Origin: Monosiga brevicollis MX1 | Lineage: Eukaryota > Opisthokonta > Choanoflagellata > Craspedida > Salpingoecidae | Direction of reading: 5' to 3' | Length of the DNA: 64,000 bases | NCBI RefSeq assembly: GCF_000002865.3 | Contig: NW_001865043.1 | Coordinates: 315,805-379,804, forward strand | Shown here: in pieces, positions 23,806 through 36,800 of the stretch | Layout of the letters: each line of letters starts with the position of its first letter | How positions within the stretch are numbered: position 1 is the first letter of the stretch | The notes under the pieces: model-generated | Told to the model about the DNA's origin: nothing | The model's input: only the letters and a program-made list of their open reading frames with translations | Databases searched by the model: none | Program-made: the position numbers and the translations under genes

Positions 23806-24061
23806 CAGGGGCGGCGGGCAACGATCGGCCGGCCGTAACACCCCTCAAGTCCAACAGCACCTGTTGTCTGTCAAAAAATGGGTTGTCATGCGAACTGGGC
23901 GACCTTTGCATAATCATCATTATTATTACCCAGGATTGATGCGTGCTGCTTAAAGTGTCAGTCAATTATCATGTTCAAATGCCAAGATAACTCAATCACC
24001 TGAAACCAGTCACCAAGCGATCTTCAATGGTTGATGGAAGCAAGCGCGGGCCAAAAAGCGC

Positions 24062-26574
24062 CTACACCAACGCATGTGACATCTCGGGCTCGGTCGACTG
24101 AAGAATGGCTTGTACCAGACGTGCTCCCTGATCACGCGCATCGGCCGTACTAGGCTCTGCATCACCCACCCCGTTGCCAGCTTTGGGTGCGGCCTCCTCC
24201 ACCTCTGTTGCCATGTCTTCTTCCACATTTGAGTCGCCAAAAACATGAGGAATGCCACGTTGATGCAAGTGCTTAACATCACGTTCATCCAAACTGCGCA
24301 GCGACTTGGCCATGGCTGCCTCCGGACGGCCCAACCCCAGGTCGTCCCAGTGCTTGAAGTGGTAATTGGCTGTGGCGATGCGCAGATGCAGACGCGTGTC
24401 CCAGTTGTGGTCTTTCTTACTCGACGCCTACAGATGTGCCGGTCGAGTGGTGTGCGATCAGGTGACGCAAGTCTCACACACGATGGGATACCGCCGCCCT
24501 TCTGGCTGGTTGGCACATGCAGGGTCCAACATCACTAACCTTGGTGAGCATGTCTACCACACGTGCGGTAGGCTGACCATCTTGTCGGAACCAAAGCATG
24601 GCCAGTTCATAGCGCGCGTAAAACACTAGCCAGTCCTCGTTCTTCAGCTCGGGACGCAAATCCTCGACCTGGCCGATTCGAAAAGAAAAGGATTAAAAAA
24701 AAAAAAAGAAAGGAAAATAAACATGAGTATAAACCTTGCAGCGGGCGCAAATGACAGGAGGCTTGCGCACACACACGCACACACGCACACACATCCAACA
24801 CATCCAACACATCCAGCACACTTACACACCTCTTGAAAACTATTCTCAGCTTGGCTTTGCATGCCCAATTGTGCGCACAGAGCACCATATAGGGTCGTGA
24901 CCAAGGCACGCTTATCAGGTGACGTAGTTGCATCTAGCTTACTCCGTTCCCGTGCTACGTCGTCAAAAGCCATATCAAGCACTGCTCGATTCATGTGGTA
25001 AAATCCGGCCCAGACATATAGGATCTAAATGGGCACACAGCCATGGCCCTCTTAGCTTCATGGTATGCCAGTGTCGCTCGGGCGGTTGCAAGGCTCACAA
25101 ACCTCAAGGGCGGACAAGACGAGATCGTAGTCGTGGTCGTAGACATTATCATTCGCCCGTCGTTTGCAAAAAATGTCCACGGGAATTCGGCCCGTCCCAA
25201 ACTTGATCACTTCCATGTCTTTGATGGCTTGAAAGCGCTGAAGCGCCTCTGAACGCCGGCCCAGGTGATCCAAGCATGTGGCAGCCATGTAGCTGTAGAA
25301 GACCTTTACAAAACAGAAGCCCAGGAGAGAGAAGCACATGAGGCAAAGTCAAGAAGGCCAGAAAACACGGAGATCACGCTCAATGCCCCGAACCTTGGAC
25401 CAATCGTTGGTGTCGAGGAGGATGAGCCAATGCTTCAGCGCCTGCTCAAAGTCGTAGAGCGCCATGGCGGAGAAGGCAATCTCGTAATCGCACATGTCGG
25501 CCAACGGCTTCCACTCAGACTGACGGTCCTTGGCACGGTGGTAACACTCGAGGCTGCGCACTGACTGCCGCCGCAAGCGCGCATAGCGGCCTTCAAACAT
25601 GTAAAACCAGCCCGAATCGGGATAACGCTCCGCAGCCACTGCCATGATCATGCCAACATCCTCCTGATACTTTTCAGTGCCCAGATCGTAGGTGGATTGT
25701 AGAAAGGTATGGTGCATCAGCAGGCCCAACCCGGCGATTGGTGAAAGAACCGAATTATGCTTGTAGGCAGCGAGCAAGCTGTTGATACCATCTGCACGCG
25801 AAGTCGGAAAGCCGAGGATCTTGGCCACGGCTAGGATCTTGGGAGGCAGAATGGAGCAAGCCAGATTGAAGACACCAAAACCAAAGTCAATGGCAGCGCG
25901 AGTCTCCAAGTGCACGGGGTCCTTCTGCCCGGGTTCAAACTCGACCAACTTGCTGAGCCGGGAATAATTTTGCCAGACGGTGCGGACGTTCAGACCAGCC
26001 GACACCTTATCAAAAACCGAGCCTCCGAGCAGGCTCAAGATGGCATGAAGGAGCATGCACTCGGTCTCCATGACCTCGTAAAAGATGGCCTCTGGGCTCA
26101 GCGTTTCCTTGGCTCGACTGCCAAACCACGAGCTGGCAGGCCTCATGGCTTTGCGCAGGTCGCGGGCCATACCCTGAGCCCGGGTGGCCATTTCTTGCCC
26201 CCGCTTGACGTCTTCCTCCTCCATGGTGAGCAAAGCCCAGAGCCAGAGGATGGCAGTTTTGCCCAATGCAAAGATGGGCACGTCAATGTGCTCGTCGAAA
26301 AAGGCCTCAGCCTGTCGCGGCTGGTTGATGAAGAAGAGCTACGAGTGAACAGGCATGCAAGCTGATGAGATGTGCGCGTGCGTGCGTGCTCGTTGTGCGC
26401 CTCTGCGGTTTGACGAGTTTTATGGCTGTCGTGATGTTGAGCCTGATGGAGGGCTACGAGGGGCGGCCGGTTCAGAAACTTTTGTGATACCTTGAAGCCA
26501 TGCCGAATCTCGGCGTTGGTCATGTCCGCAAGCTTGGGCAGGCCCTCTTCGTCGAAAGGAACGTGATGCTCCAT
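24062..26574 (-). CDS. TTC39-like tetratricopeptide repeat protein (IML2 family)
   Basis: Six exons join in phase: 26491-26574, 25394-26338, 25103-25303, 24830-25024, 24540-24668, 24062-24415, giving 635 residues, similar to the 580-680 of animal TTC39 proteins. Family landmarks in order: MLLHAILSLLGGSVFDKV, GFGVFNLACSILPPKIL, LLMHHTFLQSTYDLG, WFYMFEGRYARLRRQ, LILLDTNDWSK, LSALEILYVWAGFY, VFYARYELAMLWF and RLHLRIATANYHF. TTC39/IML2 proteins are cytosolic, helical and linked to lipid-droplet or lipoprotein biology; the role here is not visible. The C-terminal about 60 residues are acidic and not conserved. The start (MEHHVPFDEEG) is the first in-frame ATG; an assembly gap lies 150 bases upstream, so extra 5' exons could be missing. 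Confidence 0.88.
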
Positions 26575-27205
26575 TGTGTGGGCGCCTTGTTGTTGCCAAA
26601 TCAACTGCAGGACACACCTTCCTTACGACCAGCTCTTGCGTGGGCTCCTCGTCGCCCCTCTCACCAACAACTGGGCTGGCACCACCCCTGCCCGTCGTTA
26701 AAAACACGATGGGACGGCCCAGNNNNNNNNNNNNNNNNNNNNNNNNNNNNNNNNNNNNNNNNNNNNNNNNNNTTTTGGGGGGGGGGGGGGGGGGCAAGAG
26801 AGGCCGCCGAGAAGGAGCTGGCACACGGAGACGGGGAGACGGGGACCAAAGACACGCTCGAGCCGCAAGAGAATTGCGCAGAGAGACGACACGCACAAGG
26901 CGTGGCACAGAGGGCCAGGATGGCAACCCGAGCACAACAAGTGATCTCTAGTCCAGTCAGCTCACAAGAGCCAGCGCTCGGGTTTGAGTGGGAAAATAGA
27001 GACAGCGCTTGAGCAGAGCATTCTCACAGAGGACGACACAATCATGATGCAACAGAACGTAAGAAAGATCAGCCAAAACCAGAGATGTGATAAATCTGAC
27101 GAACGGAGACAGAGATTCTCTCGAGTCACACGATCACAGGCAGAGGTGCATCCAAGTAGTTGACGTCAGGTGACCGCGGCCATCGACCGCGGCGGCAACA
27201 GCAGA
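26575..27205. other. Divergent promoter region containing assembly gap
   Basis: This is the spacer between the divergent TTC39-like and MAP2K genes. It holds 50 N at 26723-26772, immediately followed by TTTT and 18 G (26777-26794). Nothing else is recognisable. Confidence 0.8.
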
Positions 27206-29218
27206 ATGAAGAAGAAGCGTAAGTGCTTGAACGAATGCGCTTCGCTTCCTTGCCCCCCGTCCCCCCCTCTCCCACCGCCCCCCTTCCCACCCCGTCTTCC
27301 CTTCTTTATCTCTCATTCCCTCCCTTTACCCCTTTCTGTGTGCCTTTTGCGCTTTGCGCTGATCAATCGGACTGCCGCTCACTGGAGCTTGGTACAGCTC
27401 TGTTCAATGTCGATTTTGGCGCGGCCAACGAGGCGACGCCGGGGCCTTTGCCCGATTTGCTCCCAGCCACGGCCATTGCAAGTGGGCCTCCACCTGGCCT
27501 TGCTGCTCAACCCCCAGCCAGTCCCGTTCAGCACCTCTTCCCTGCCTTTGCTGCGGGCTCCGTCACACTGCCTGGCTCAGTAAGCTGGCCGTTCAGCAGC
27601 CGTCGTTGTTTCTTGGCACCTCAAAGAAATGCTGTGCTAACCGATCGACCGTGGCTCGCTTGCCCAGTCCGACGATGAGCCTGTAACAGTGACGCGCACT
27701 GAAGAATTCGAGGTGGTGCAACCGTTGGGTGCTGGCTCTTTCGGTGAAGTTGTGGGCGTCATACATCGCCCAACGAATCGTCGCATCGCACGCAAGGTAC
27801 AAGGTCATGGAGATACCCCCCCGTGCAGGATCCCGATCGGGCTCTGCATATTGCCGTGCCGTCCCATGCCTCATCACCCTTGATCGCTTGTGCAGGAACT
27901 TCACCTTTTCCACGCTCAACGACAGCACGAGCAGGGTCAGAGTATTAAGAGGTACATTCTTGACCCAGCACACCTCGTTTCTCTCACTTCTCCTTCTCCT
28001 TCTCCTTCTCCTTCTCCTTCTCCTTCGCCTTCTTCTTCGCCTTCGCCTTCTCCTTCTCCTCCTTCTTATCCCTCGAGCTGATCTCGCCTTGTGCGCAGAG
28101 AAATCATGACGCTTCAAAAGAGCAGTGTTGGTCAACCGCACATCATCGAGTTTTATGGCTTTCTCTTCCAAAACGAGGTAAGAACCGCACCGCTGTGTGC
28201 CTCTCGGGCCTCATCTCCCGCTATCAGTCCTCATGGTGGTTTGCATGCCATGTTTCTAGCATACCATCCATCTGTTTGTTGAATGGATGAATGTGGGCTC
28301 GCTTCTCGTCCTCAAGACTCCGCGTGAAGGTATGCAGCCCAGTTGTCATGGCGCGCGTGTGCATAACAAGCGAGGCTACTCCCGCGCTGGCAATGGCGGC
28401 CACGCCCGTGCACTCAACCACACGCCCCTGCTGTCATATATGCTTTTGTACAGATACTCCCGCGCTGGAGGAGGATCTTCTATTGTATGTGACCAGTTGC
28501 ATCGTTCGTGGCCTCGATTTTCTGCACAACACGCTGAAAATCGTGCATCGCGATGTCAAACCTTCGAGTAAGCACCCAGACTCACATCTGCCGACACTCC
28601 CCGCGTCCCTGTCACCCTCTGGTGGCGACAGCCAGCAAGAGTACCCCCCTTCTTCTTCGATTCCCCCTCCCCCGCTCACCTCTCGCGCGTGCATCTTTCA
28701 CCATGACCACCATGACAGACGTTCTCATCAACACCAAAGGAGAGATCAAACTCTGTGACTTTGGCTTGAGCAAGGAGCTGGACCTTATCCGCTCGGTGGC
28801 GGACACCTATGTGGGTAGCATGTTGTACATGTCACCCGAGCGACTTGATCCCAAGGGGTTTCCACACGCTGACCGCTGTCAGGGCGACGTGTGGGGCCTC
28901 GCGTTGACCGTGGCCGAGGTCGCGTTGGGACGCTTTCCCCTTGTTCAGGACGAGAAAAAGTTGTCCACCATGCGCGAGCTGGAATGCGTGCTGATGACGC
29001 TACAAGCGTCCAGTCCCGTCTTACCCAGTATGCCGGCGCTCGAATCGCTCCTCGGAGACTGCATCAAGACTGATCCGGCGCAGCGAGCGACCATCTCGGC
29101 CCTGTTGGAGCGCCCCTGTCTGCAGGACGTATCCCGAGACCCCCTTCTTCTTTGGCTACGTGCTGCTGGATATCAGGATGAGCTGCTCGAGGCCCCTACC
29201 GCTACAGAAAGCTCGTGA
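27206..29218 (+). CDS. MAP kinase kinase (STE7/MAP2K family)
   Basis: Dual-specificity kinase that activates a MAPK in the cytoplasm. Eight exons join in phase: 27206-27218, 27398-27579, 27668-27796, 27896-27951, 28099-28177, 28260-28329, 28454-28567, 28719-29218, for 380 residues. Seen in order: Gly-rich loop GAGSFGEV, beta-3 lysine in RRIARK, alpha-C glutamate in REIMTLQK, HIIEFYGFLF, catalytic loop HRDVKPSN, DFGLSKEL, activation loop SVADTYVG (the S-x3-T pair typical of MAP2Ks), YMSPERL, DVWGLALTVAEVALGRFP. The N-terminus MKKKPLFNV resembles the basic-hydrophobic MAPK docking site of MEK1/2. The 13-base first coding exon rests on a clean GTAAGT donor and phase. Which MAP2K subgroup it is cannot be settled by eye. 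Confidence 0.92.
27988..28067. repeat. TTCTCC/TTCGCC microsatellite in intron
   Basis: A hexamer-like pyrimidine repeat (CTTCTC, CTTCGC) fills the fourth intron of the MAP2K gene and ends shortly before its CGCAG acceptor. Confidence 0.9.
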
Positions 29219-29394
29219 GCCCAGAGGCAACGTTAATGAGCTGGACTGGAGTGGCTGAACCTGGTTATCCGCGCTCAAAGCATGCCTCGACAGCGCAGCT
29301 CCTTGTACAAAGTGTTGTATGCGTGTAATCTTGTCATGGCCCCGAGGACAAATAATCGAATGATTCTATTGAAGATCTGCATGAACCACTGCCT

Positions 29395-30288
29395 CTAATC
29401 GCTACCGGTTGAGCCAATGATGCCTTTCTTAAGAATGATGTTGGCGTAAAAGGCTGCTCCAGCCCGATCGTTCCCGCGCCGGTGCACCAAGGTGCGACAC
29501 GTTGTAAGAATGTCATCATGAGGAAGCACAAGTGGGTGGGGTATCAAAAGCGCACTGACCTTCTTCGCCGGTCGCCACCACAACATACGCCTTCTTGGCA
29601 CGCTCGTAAAATGCGAATCGCTCCACCTCTATGACAAGAGTGCACCACAGAAAACATGAACATGGAGACTGCTTTCACCACATGGGAGGTGCAGAGCCGG
29701 GGAAGGTGTAACGACATTGCCATCTGGGGGGAAGGGGGCACCTTCAAAATCGATGGTGCGGCCCTCAGCCTCCTTCACGGCAGCCTTGTACTCGTCCCAG
29801 ATGGGAGTCTTCCAGCCCGCCGCCTTGTGCATGTCCATCATTTCCATGAGCGCGCAGGGACCGCACGTTGTGTCCAAGGGCAAAACCTGTCGCGTGTGGC
29901 CGAGGTCAGACTTCATACAGCACCGAGTGCAGTTTGGCACAGGATGTCAGCTGGACGGACCTGCAGGATGGCCTTGAGAAGATCAACGGCACCCAGTGCA
30001 TCACAACGAATCACGTTGCAGGGCGTGTGGGCACCCACGCTCTCTGATGGAAAGTTGGCATCGCCCAGGACTAGCTCGTCGCCGTGTCCCTGCATTTCCA
30101 GCAGGCAAGGGTGAATCAACAATCGCCATCCGATCCGATCCCATTCACGGAACCCAAACCAGCAAGACTGCCCCTCGCAACCCATCTCCACTTGTCGCAA
30201 GGTATACAGCAGCCCGCCGTACCATCTTGGCCAGTGCAAAGAGCAGCTCCGGCGGCAGGATCTTTGGGATGCCCTTGAGGATGGTCAT
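29395..30288 (-). CDS. FUOM: L-fucose mutarotase (RbsD/FucU family)
   Basis: This enzyme interconverts alpha- and beta-L-fucose and feeds the fucose salvage pathway. Five exons join in phase: 30223-30288, 29961-30089, 29742-29886, 29560-29628, 29395-29456, giving 156 residues against about 154 in animals. Diagnostic stretches: MTILKGIPKILPPELLFALA at the start, KMGHGDELVLGDANFPS (catalytic His region, split by an intron), VLPLDTTCGPCALMEMM, TPIWDEYKAAV, ERFAFYERAKKAYVVVATGE and FYANIILKKGII. The gene converges with MAP2K, 177 bases apart stop to stop. The next gene on the same strand, DCXR, is also a sugar enzyme. Confidence 0.95.
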
Positions 30289-30346
30289 CGTGCACTGTTG
30301 TTAGTGTTGTTGATGTGTGTGTTGAAATGAATGAAAAAAGCTGCAC

Positions 30347-30348
<2 letters not shown>

Positions 30349-30405
<57 letters not shown>

Positions 30406-30429
30406 CTCTCTCTCTCTCTCTCTCTCTCT
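30349..30429. repeat. (CA)n followed by (CT)n microsatellite
   Basis: About 27 CA units and then about 11 CT units lie between the FUOM start and the DCXR stop. Confidence 0.95.
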
Positions 30430-30569
30430 TACCACACACTTCTTGACATTCAAAACGACTTTTTAGGGGAAGGCAGACAGGGAGGAACAGTTTGCTACGG
30501 CGCTCTGCGCTCACACCAAAATGTCAATTGCTATATTCGGCCCTACGGTCCGAAGATGATGGCACGGGT

Positions 30570-31943
<1,374 letters not shown>

Positions 31944-32133
31944 GCTTGCCGATCTGCCAAAAGCAAAGGGCAGCGCAACGCTATAAGCACTTGTACACCA
32001 TGACCTCGCGTTGCGCCAACCTCCCTTGCCCCCACCCAGCTCTACCCGTCCCATCTCTCTCTCTCTCCCCTTCTGCCCCCTGCGATCTCCCAACAGCTCG
32101 TCAGCGGCGCAGCACCTCGATCGCGCTCGAAAC

Positions 32134-32183
<50 letters not shown>

Positions 32184-32439
32184 GAGAGAGATGACTGAAA
32201 GTGTGAAAACCCGATAAAAGTCGTCCAGACCTTGTTCGATACAATTAAGTGTGAGTAAAAGTTTCACTTCCGCTTACATGCTAGTGTGCCGGTGTTTGAC
32301 GGGCGGTCGCGGCAGTTGGCGCGCGGCAGGCAGTCAGTGAGTGGGCTTGAGATAGCATTGACGCAGCGAGAAAGACTGGGTGTTGAAGACTGTTCGGGGG
32401 ACAAGAGAAGGGGGTTTGTAACGGGTGGTGCTACTCGAG
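31944..32439. other. Divergent promoter region with (CA)n
   Basis: Spacer between divergent DCXR and the NDUFAF4-like gene. It holds a CA run of about 22 units at 32138-32182 and a C/T-rich patch near 32055-32080. No gene is seen. Confidence 0.7.
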
Positions 32440-33196
32440 ATGGGAAACTCGGCATCTCAGGGCGCCAAGCGCGCATATCCGCAGGCCCAGGCGGCGGCCA
32501 AGCAAGCTGCAGAGGTGCTGCAGCAGGCACCAAAGCAGGCAGCTCAGCGAAGCCAGCCGGCAACAACGGCCGGTGCTCGCAAGACTCAAGAGCAGTCACT
32601 TCCTGAGAATATGGCTGCTCAAGTAAGTGCCCCCTTTGTTGTTTCTGGAATTGCATCGCTTGCTTGCTGGCCTTTGCCCCTTGCCCCTTGCACGATGCAC
32701 CATGGCAACTTCATGGTCAGGCGAGGCGTTGGTTTCGTGCGGGCCTAGCAAGAACTGAGTGCTTCCCGGTGTCTCACAGGCAGCACGTGAAGAAGAGAAG
32801 CATTGCCGGACGGCGGTCCCACAGCCTGGAGAAGTGGAAGACTCCACCACGTTCCTGGAGACGGTCAAGCAAATCTACGTGGCTTCCCAGGATGTTCAAT
32901 CAAATCTACCTGCCGACGAGCTTGCGCAGCAAGCCGTGGCGCACCGCACCAAGCCTACTGACCGCCAGCTGGACCGCGCCCGTGAGCGCCTTCCCGCTTC
33001 TGAGCGTGCCGATGACGTTGTCGAGGGTCGTCTCAACTTTCAACAACTGCAAAACGTTTTGCGCCTCGATCTCGCCACCCGCCCGAGCTCCGACCTGACC
33101 AAGGTGGCTCAGAATCTCAAGGTCTCAGAAGACGACATTCGGCGCATCGTCTATTACTACCGGCTCCCAGTCCGCCCACAACAGCAAGAGGCCTAG
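32440..33196 (+). CDS. NDUFAF4: NDUFAF4-like complex I assembly factor (tentative)
   Basis: Two exons, 32440-32622 and 32780-33196, join in phase through a GTAAGT intron, giving 199 residues. The protein starts MGNSAS, a classic N-myristoylation signal (MGxxxS), and continues into an Ala/Gln-rich helix. The conserved-looking parts are TTFLETVKQIYVASQDVQSN and, near the C-terminus, GRLNFQQLQNVL then LKVSEDDIRRIVYYYRLP. These line up with human NDUFAF4 (FLKDVYVDSKDPVSSL; ISIVEALTLLNNH; LEQKDVNSLLKYF), which also has a myristoylated MGA start. The match is weak and was made by eye, so the name is tentative. If correct, the protein helps build respiratory complex I at the mitochondrial inner membrane. 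Confidence 0.55.
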
Positions 33197-33892
33197 CCGT
33201 GCAGCCCACAGCCGTGCAGCTCACGACCACCCAAAACTCCCGTAGCACCGAGCGAAGCGAAGGTCGAAGCAACGCCATGTCTTTTATGCTCCGCACTCTT
33301 GTTCACAGTGACCCCACCCTGCCCCGTGCCCATGATCACAGCTCGATTAACCTTGTCCGAGACAAGCGTCAACTTGTTGGTGTGCGACCTTCTGATGTCT
33401 CCGCAGACGTCGGCACATGCAGATCCGATAGAAAATCGAGTTGACTTGCTTGTTTTTCCCAAAACCACATACCACTTAGATACTGCGATATCGAACAAGC
33501 GATGGCTGAGCTTCTGCCGTGAAATAATCAATTCACAAATTGTCGGGATGCTCCAAGGGAGCATATCGGCCTTGACGCCGCGCACCAAGCACGGGTACCC
33601 GGTGGTGGTACTGAATCGCCACGCTCAAGATGCACAGCACAAAAAGCAAAAAGGGCCAAGAGAAGATTATAAGATTACAGATGGCACTGTCACAGATGAC
33701 AACACAAAGGCTCTACAGATGTACATGCGACAAGCACGATGCTGAAGAAGCGATCGGCAAGAAAGCTCAGGCGTCGACCTCGTCACAGGCGCACCTAGTC
33801 AAAACCACGTCAAGGCCGTCAGAATGCATGCAGCGCCTGGTTCACGACTACGCCGCCGTCCATAAGCCGGGACTGAGAGGCCGGATGTGCAC
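33197..33892. other. Convergent spacer, no gene seen
   Basis: 3' flanks of the NDUFAF4-like and secreted-protein genes. Frames here are short and none has a recognisable motif. Confidence 0.5.
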
Positions 33893-36800
33893 TTACTTCT
33901 TTGGACAATTTTCATCATCGTACTTGTAGCGTCCATTCCATTTTGAATCACGCTTCTCGCAGTAGCGCTCGCACTTATCGGCCGAAGGAGGATCCTTGCA
34001 CGGCTTGCCTGGAGCACGATGGAATGAGCAAATACATCACTTTCTCATCCCGCTTTCTCAGCTGACTCGCAGGAGAGGATAGATCATACCTTGGCAGCAG
34101 CAAATGCCTGCACAATCAGCACCCCCCTTGAAGGGATCGCAGTCATCGCGAGGGTCATCGACACAAGTCTGGTACTCTGGATGGCTGCACCGCTGTCCCG
34201 TGATGCCACCACACCTGCGCGCGCAGAATCCCTGTTGAGCGAAACCCACGGAGAGTAGTCAACATCGAAAGCAGGTCAAACTTACGGCTCGGGATTGCTG
34301 GCCAGGCATGACTTGATATCCACGCGGCGGTAGTCTGAGCAGGGTGTACAGCGAGGGCAAACAAGCAGTCAGGCACCACCCAACTAGGCCACGATTTGCA
34401 TTGACGTTGCGAGTCCAAGCAAGCGGACAGCCAGCACAGCTCTGTCTACTTACAAAATGGAAGGCAGACACCCATGCGCTCATTCTTGACTGGCACACAT
34501 TGCAGACTAGCACATCGCGGTATCACAGCACAGGACAATAGTGGTTCCGTGAGATCAAAGCCGAACGATCGCAGATCGACGACCACAGGTGCAACTCATA
34601 CCCAGCTTTGCAATCGCTGTCAACTCGGCAACGTGGCGCCTCCTCCTTCAGGGCAGCCTTGACCTCCGATTTGAGCGCCTTTTCCTCATCGCGACACTTT
34701 TTCGGCAGCTTGCATGCATCACCAAAAGGTCCCTGCTCTTGGCCAGGACAAGGGAAGGTCTTGCCGTCGCCAATGCTGTAAAAGTATGCGAGTACAGAGA
34801 TGGTGTGGTCAGGCAATCGAAACGAAACGCGATAACTTGGGCAAGCTATTGGCATTTGAGCCGACTGTAAAACAAGATGCAAAATGACCATACCTAAACA
34901 CCCATTCACCGGTAGTAGGGCAGCAAGCATAGCCCTCAAAGCCCATGGGGTTGCCAAATTTGCCAGGCTCCAAGAGTGGGTTGCAACATTGCTCCTTTTT
35001 GGCAACTGCAAGCCGGTCCAAAGTACACAAGGATGAGGATGGTGCATGCAAATGAGCGTTGAGAAACGAGAGAGAAATCTGAACGTACTGCACTCGGGGC
35101 ACTTGATCATGCATCCACAGTCGTCATACTTGGGTCGGGACACGGCAGCGCAATCTGGGAGTCACGCCCCCAAAGACCGATGAGTGCAAAAAAAAAAAAA
35201 AACAGGAAGGGTGAATGAGACTCGGGGCCACACCGAGTCACAAAGGGAGCGCAGCGGCATGGTGCGCGGCATGGTGTAGCCAGAGTACAACTTCAGATGA
35301 TCGATACGTGGGAAGAAGCCAGGAGAAAAAAACGTACCATCGGGGATGGCAGGGCAGAGCAAATCTTCGCAGTCGTAGCAGAGGCATCGAGGCTCTTGGT
35401 ACTCGAGGCAGAAGCGCTTGGTGCAGTATTCAATGCAGCCGTCAGCAGAGACGGAGCAGGTGTTGCAGCCATCAAACCAGGAGGTGCAGTTGGCTGGGAG
35501 GTCGCAAGGATCTTGAGGCTTCAAGCACTGGCCACGCACACAGCGCTCGCCCTCATCGCAGCAGCTCTCAACTCCATCAGGGCTGGTGCAGATCTGCTCG
35601 CGGGGGCAAGGCGGGTCGGCGTCGCAGCGACCGTTCCAGACGCACTGGTTGTCAACGCAGGAGCAGGCGCCTGCGGGCCGGAAGTCCAGCAATTCGCACG
35701 TGGTGGCGACGTCCTCTGCGGCGCAAACCTCGCCCGAGCAGCCACTGACCACACAGTCAGCGGCGGTCTCGCACTTGTTGTCGGCACTGGGAGCCTCGAA
35801 GCGCTCATAGTACGGATGGTCTTCGTCGTAACACACATCAATGGGCACACATCGACCACCGCACAGCGGGCAGGCTGGGTCCATGACGCACATCTCATCG
35901 TCATCGCAGCAGAGCAGGTTTGAGGGATTGCTGGGATCGATGACATCCCCCTGCAGGCAGCGCTTCTCCTCGGGGCAACCGACCCAGGCTGAAACACAGG
36001 CACAAATCTCGCAGCCGTTCTCGTCCACTTGAAAGCCGTGCTCACAGTGCAGGCGGCAAGACACCGGTGGACAAATGGGCTGTTCGCAGTCGTGCACCCA
36101 CGAGCAGGTGCCATAGCGGCACTGGCACGAGCTATCAGCTGGCGGCTCGAGCGTATATGGGCAAAAGTCGGCGTCCTCCTCAGCAGCACAGGCCTGGTTG
36201 TTGCAGCCCGTGGCGACACAGTCCTTGTCCGAGTCGCAGGCCTGGTTCAGTTCAAGGCCTTCAAGGTTGGCAAAATCGGCTGAATCTTGGGGCACGGAGA
36301 GGTTGCAGAGCGCCAACAAGGGGCAGGCCCGGCCAAAAGGACCTTGGGGAAACTCGGGGCAGTCAAACACGCCTTCCCGGTCACTCTCCATCCAAGTTCC
36401 CGTGGTGGGGCAGCAAGCATGGCGAAACTTGACGAGGGGGTTGCCAAATTGACCGGGCTCCTTGAGCGGATCACAGCATGGCGCCTCCCGGCACCGGCAT
36501 ACAGGGCAGTCGTTGTCATCCGTGACAAATCCAAAGGGGCATTTGAGATCGCAATCGCGCATGTCCCGGCACGGGCTGCATGAATGCCAGATGCATTCGT
36601 TGTTGACGCAGCCACACTCGCCCTGTTTGGACGGTAAGCAAGTGGTTCAGCCCATGAGTGTGTCACACCGACGACGCGCATGCACTCACGGGGAGTCGAG
36701 AGGGGTCATGACAGAAGCGTAGGCCCAGGGGCGGGCAGGCATGGCGACTTACGTTGGGCACCCACGGCAAAGCCTCGCAGGTGGTGGCATAGGCCTGGGC

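Noticed and set aside
20128-29218. BRAP-like and MAP2K genes as a functional Ras-MAPK cluster
   Set aside because: They are 5 kb apart with unrelated genes between them and separate promoters; proximity looks accidental.
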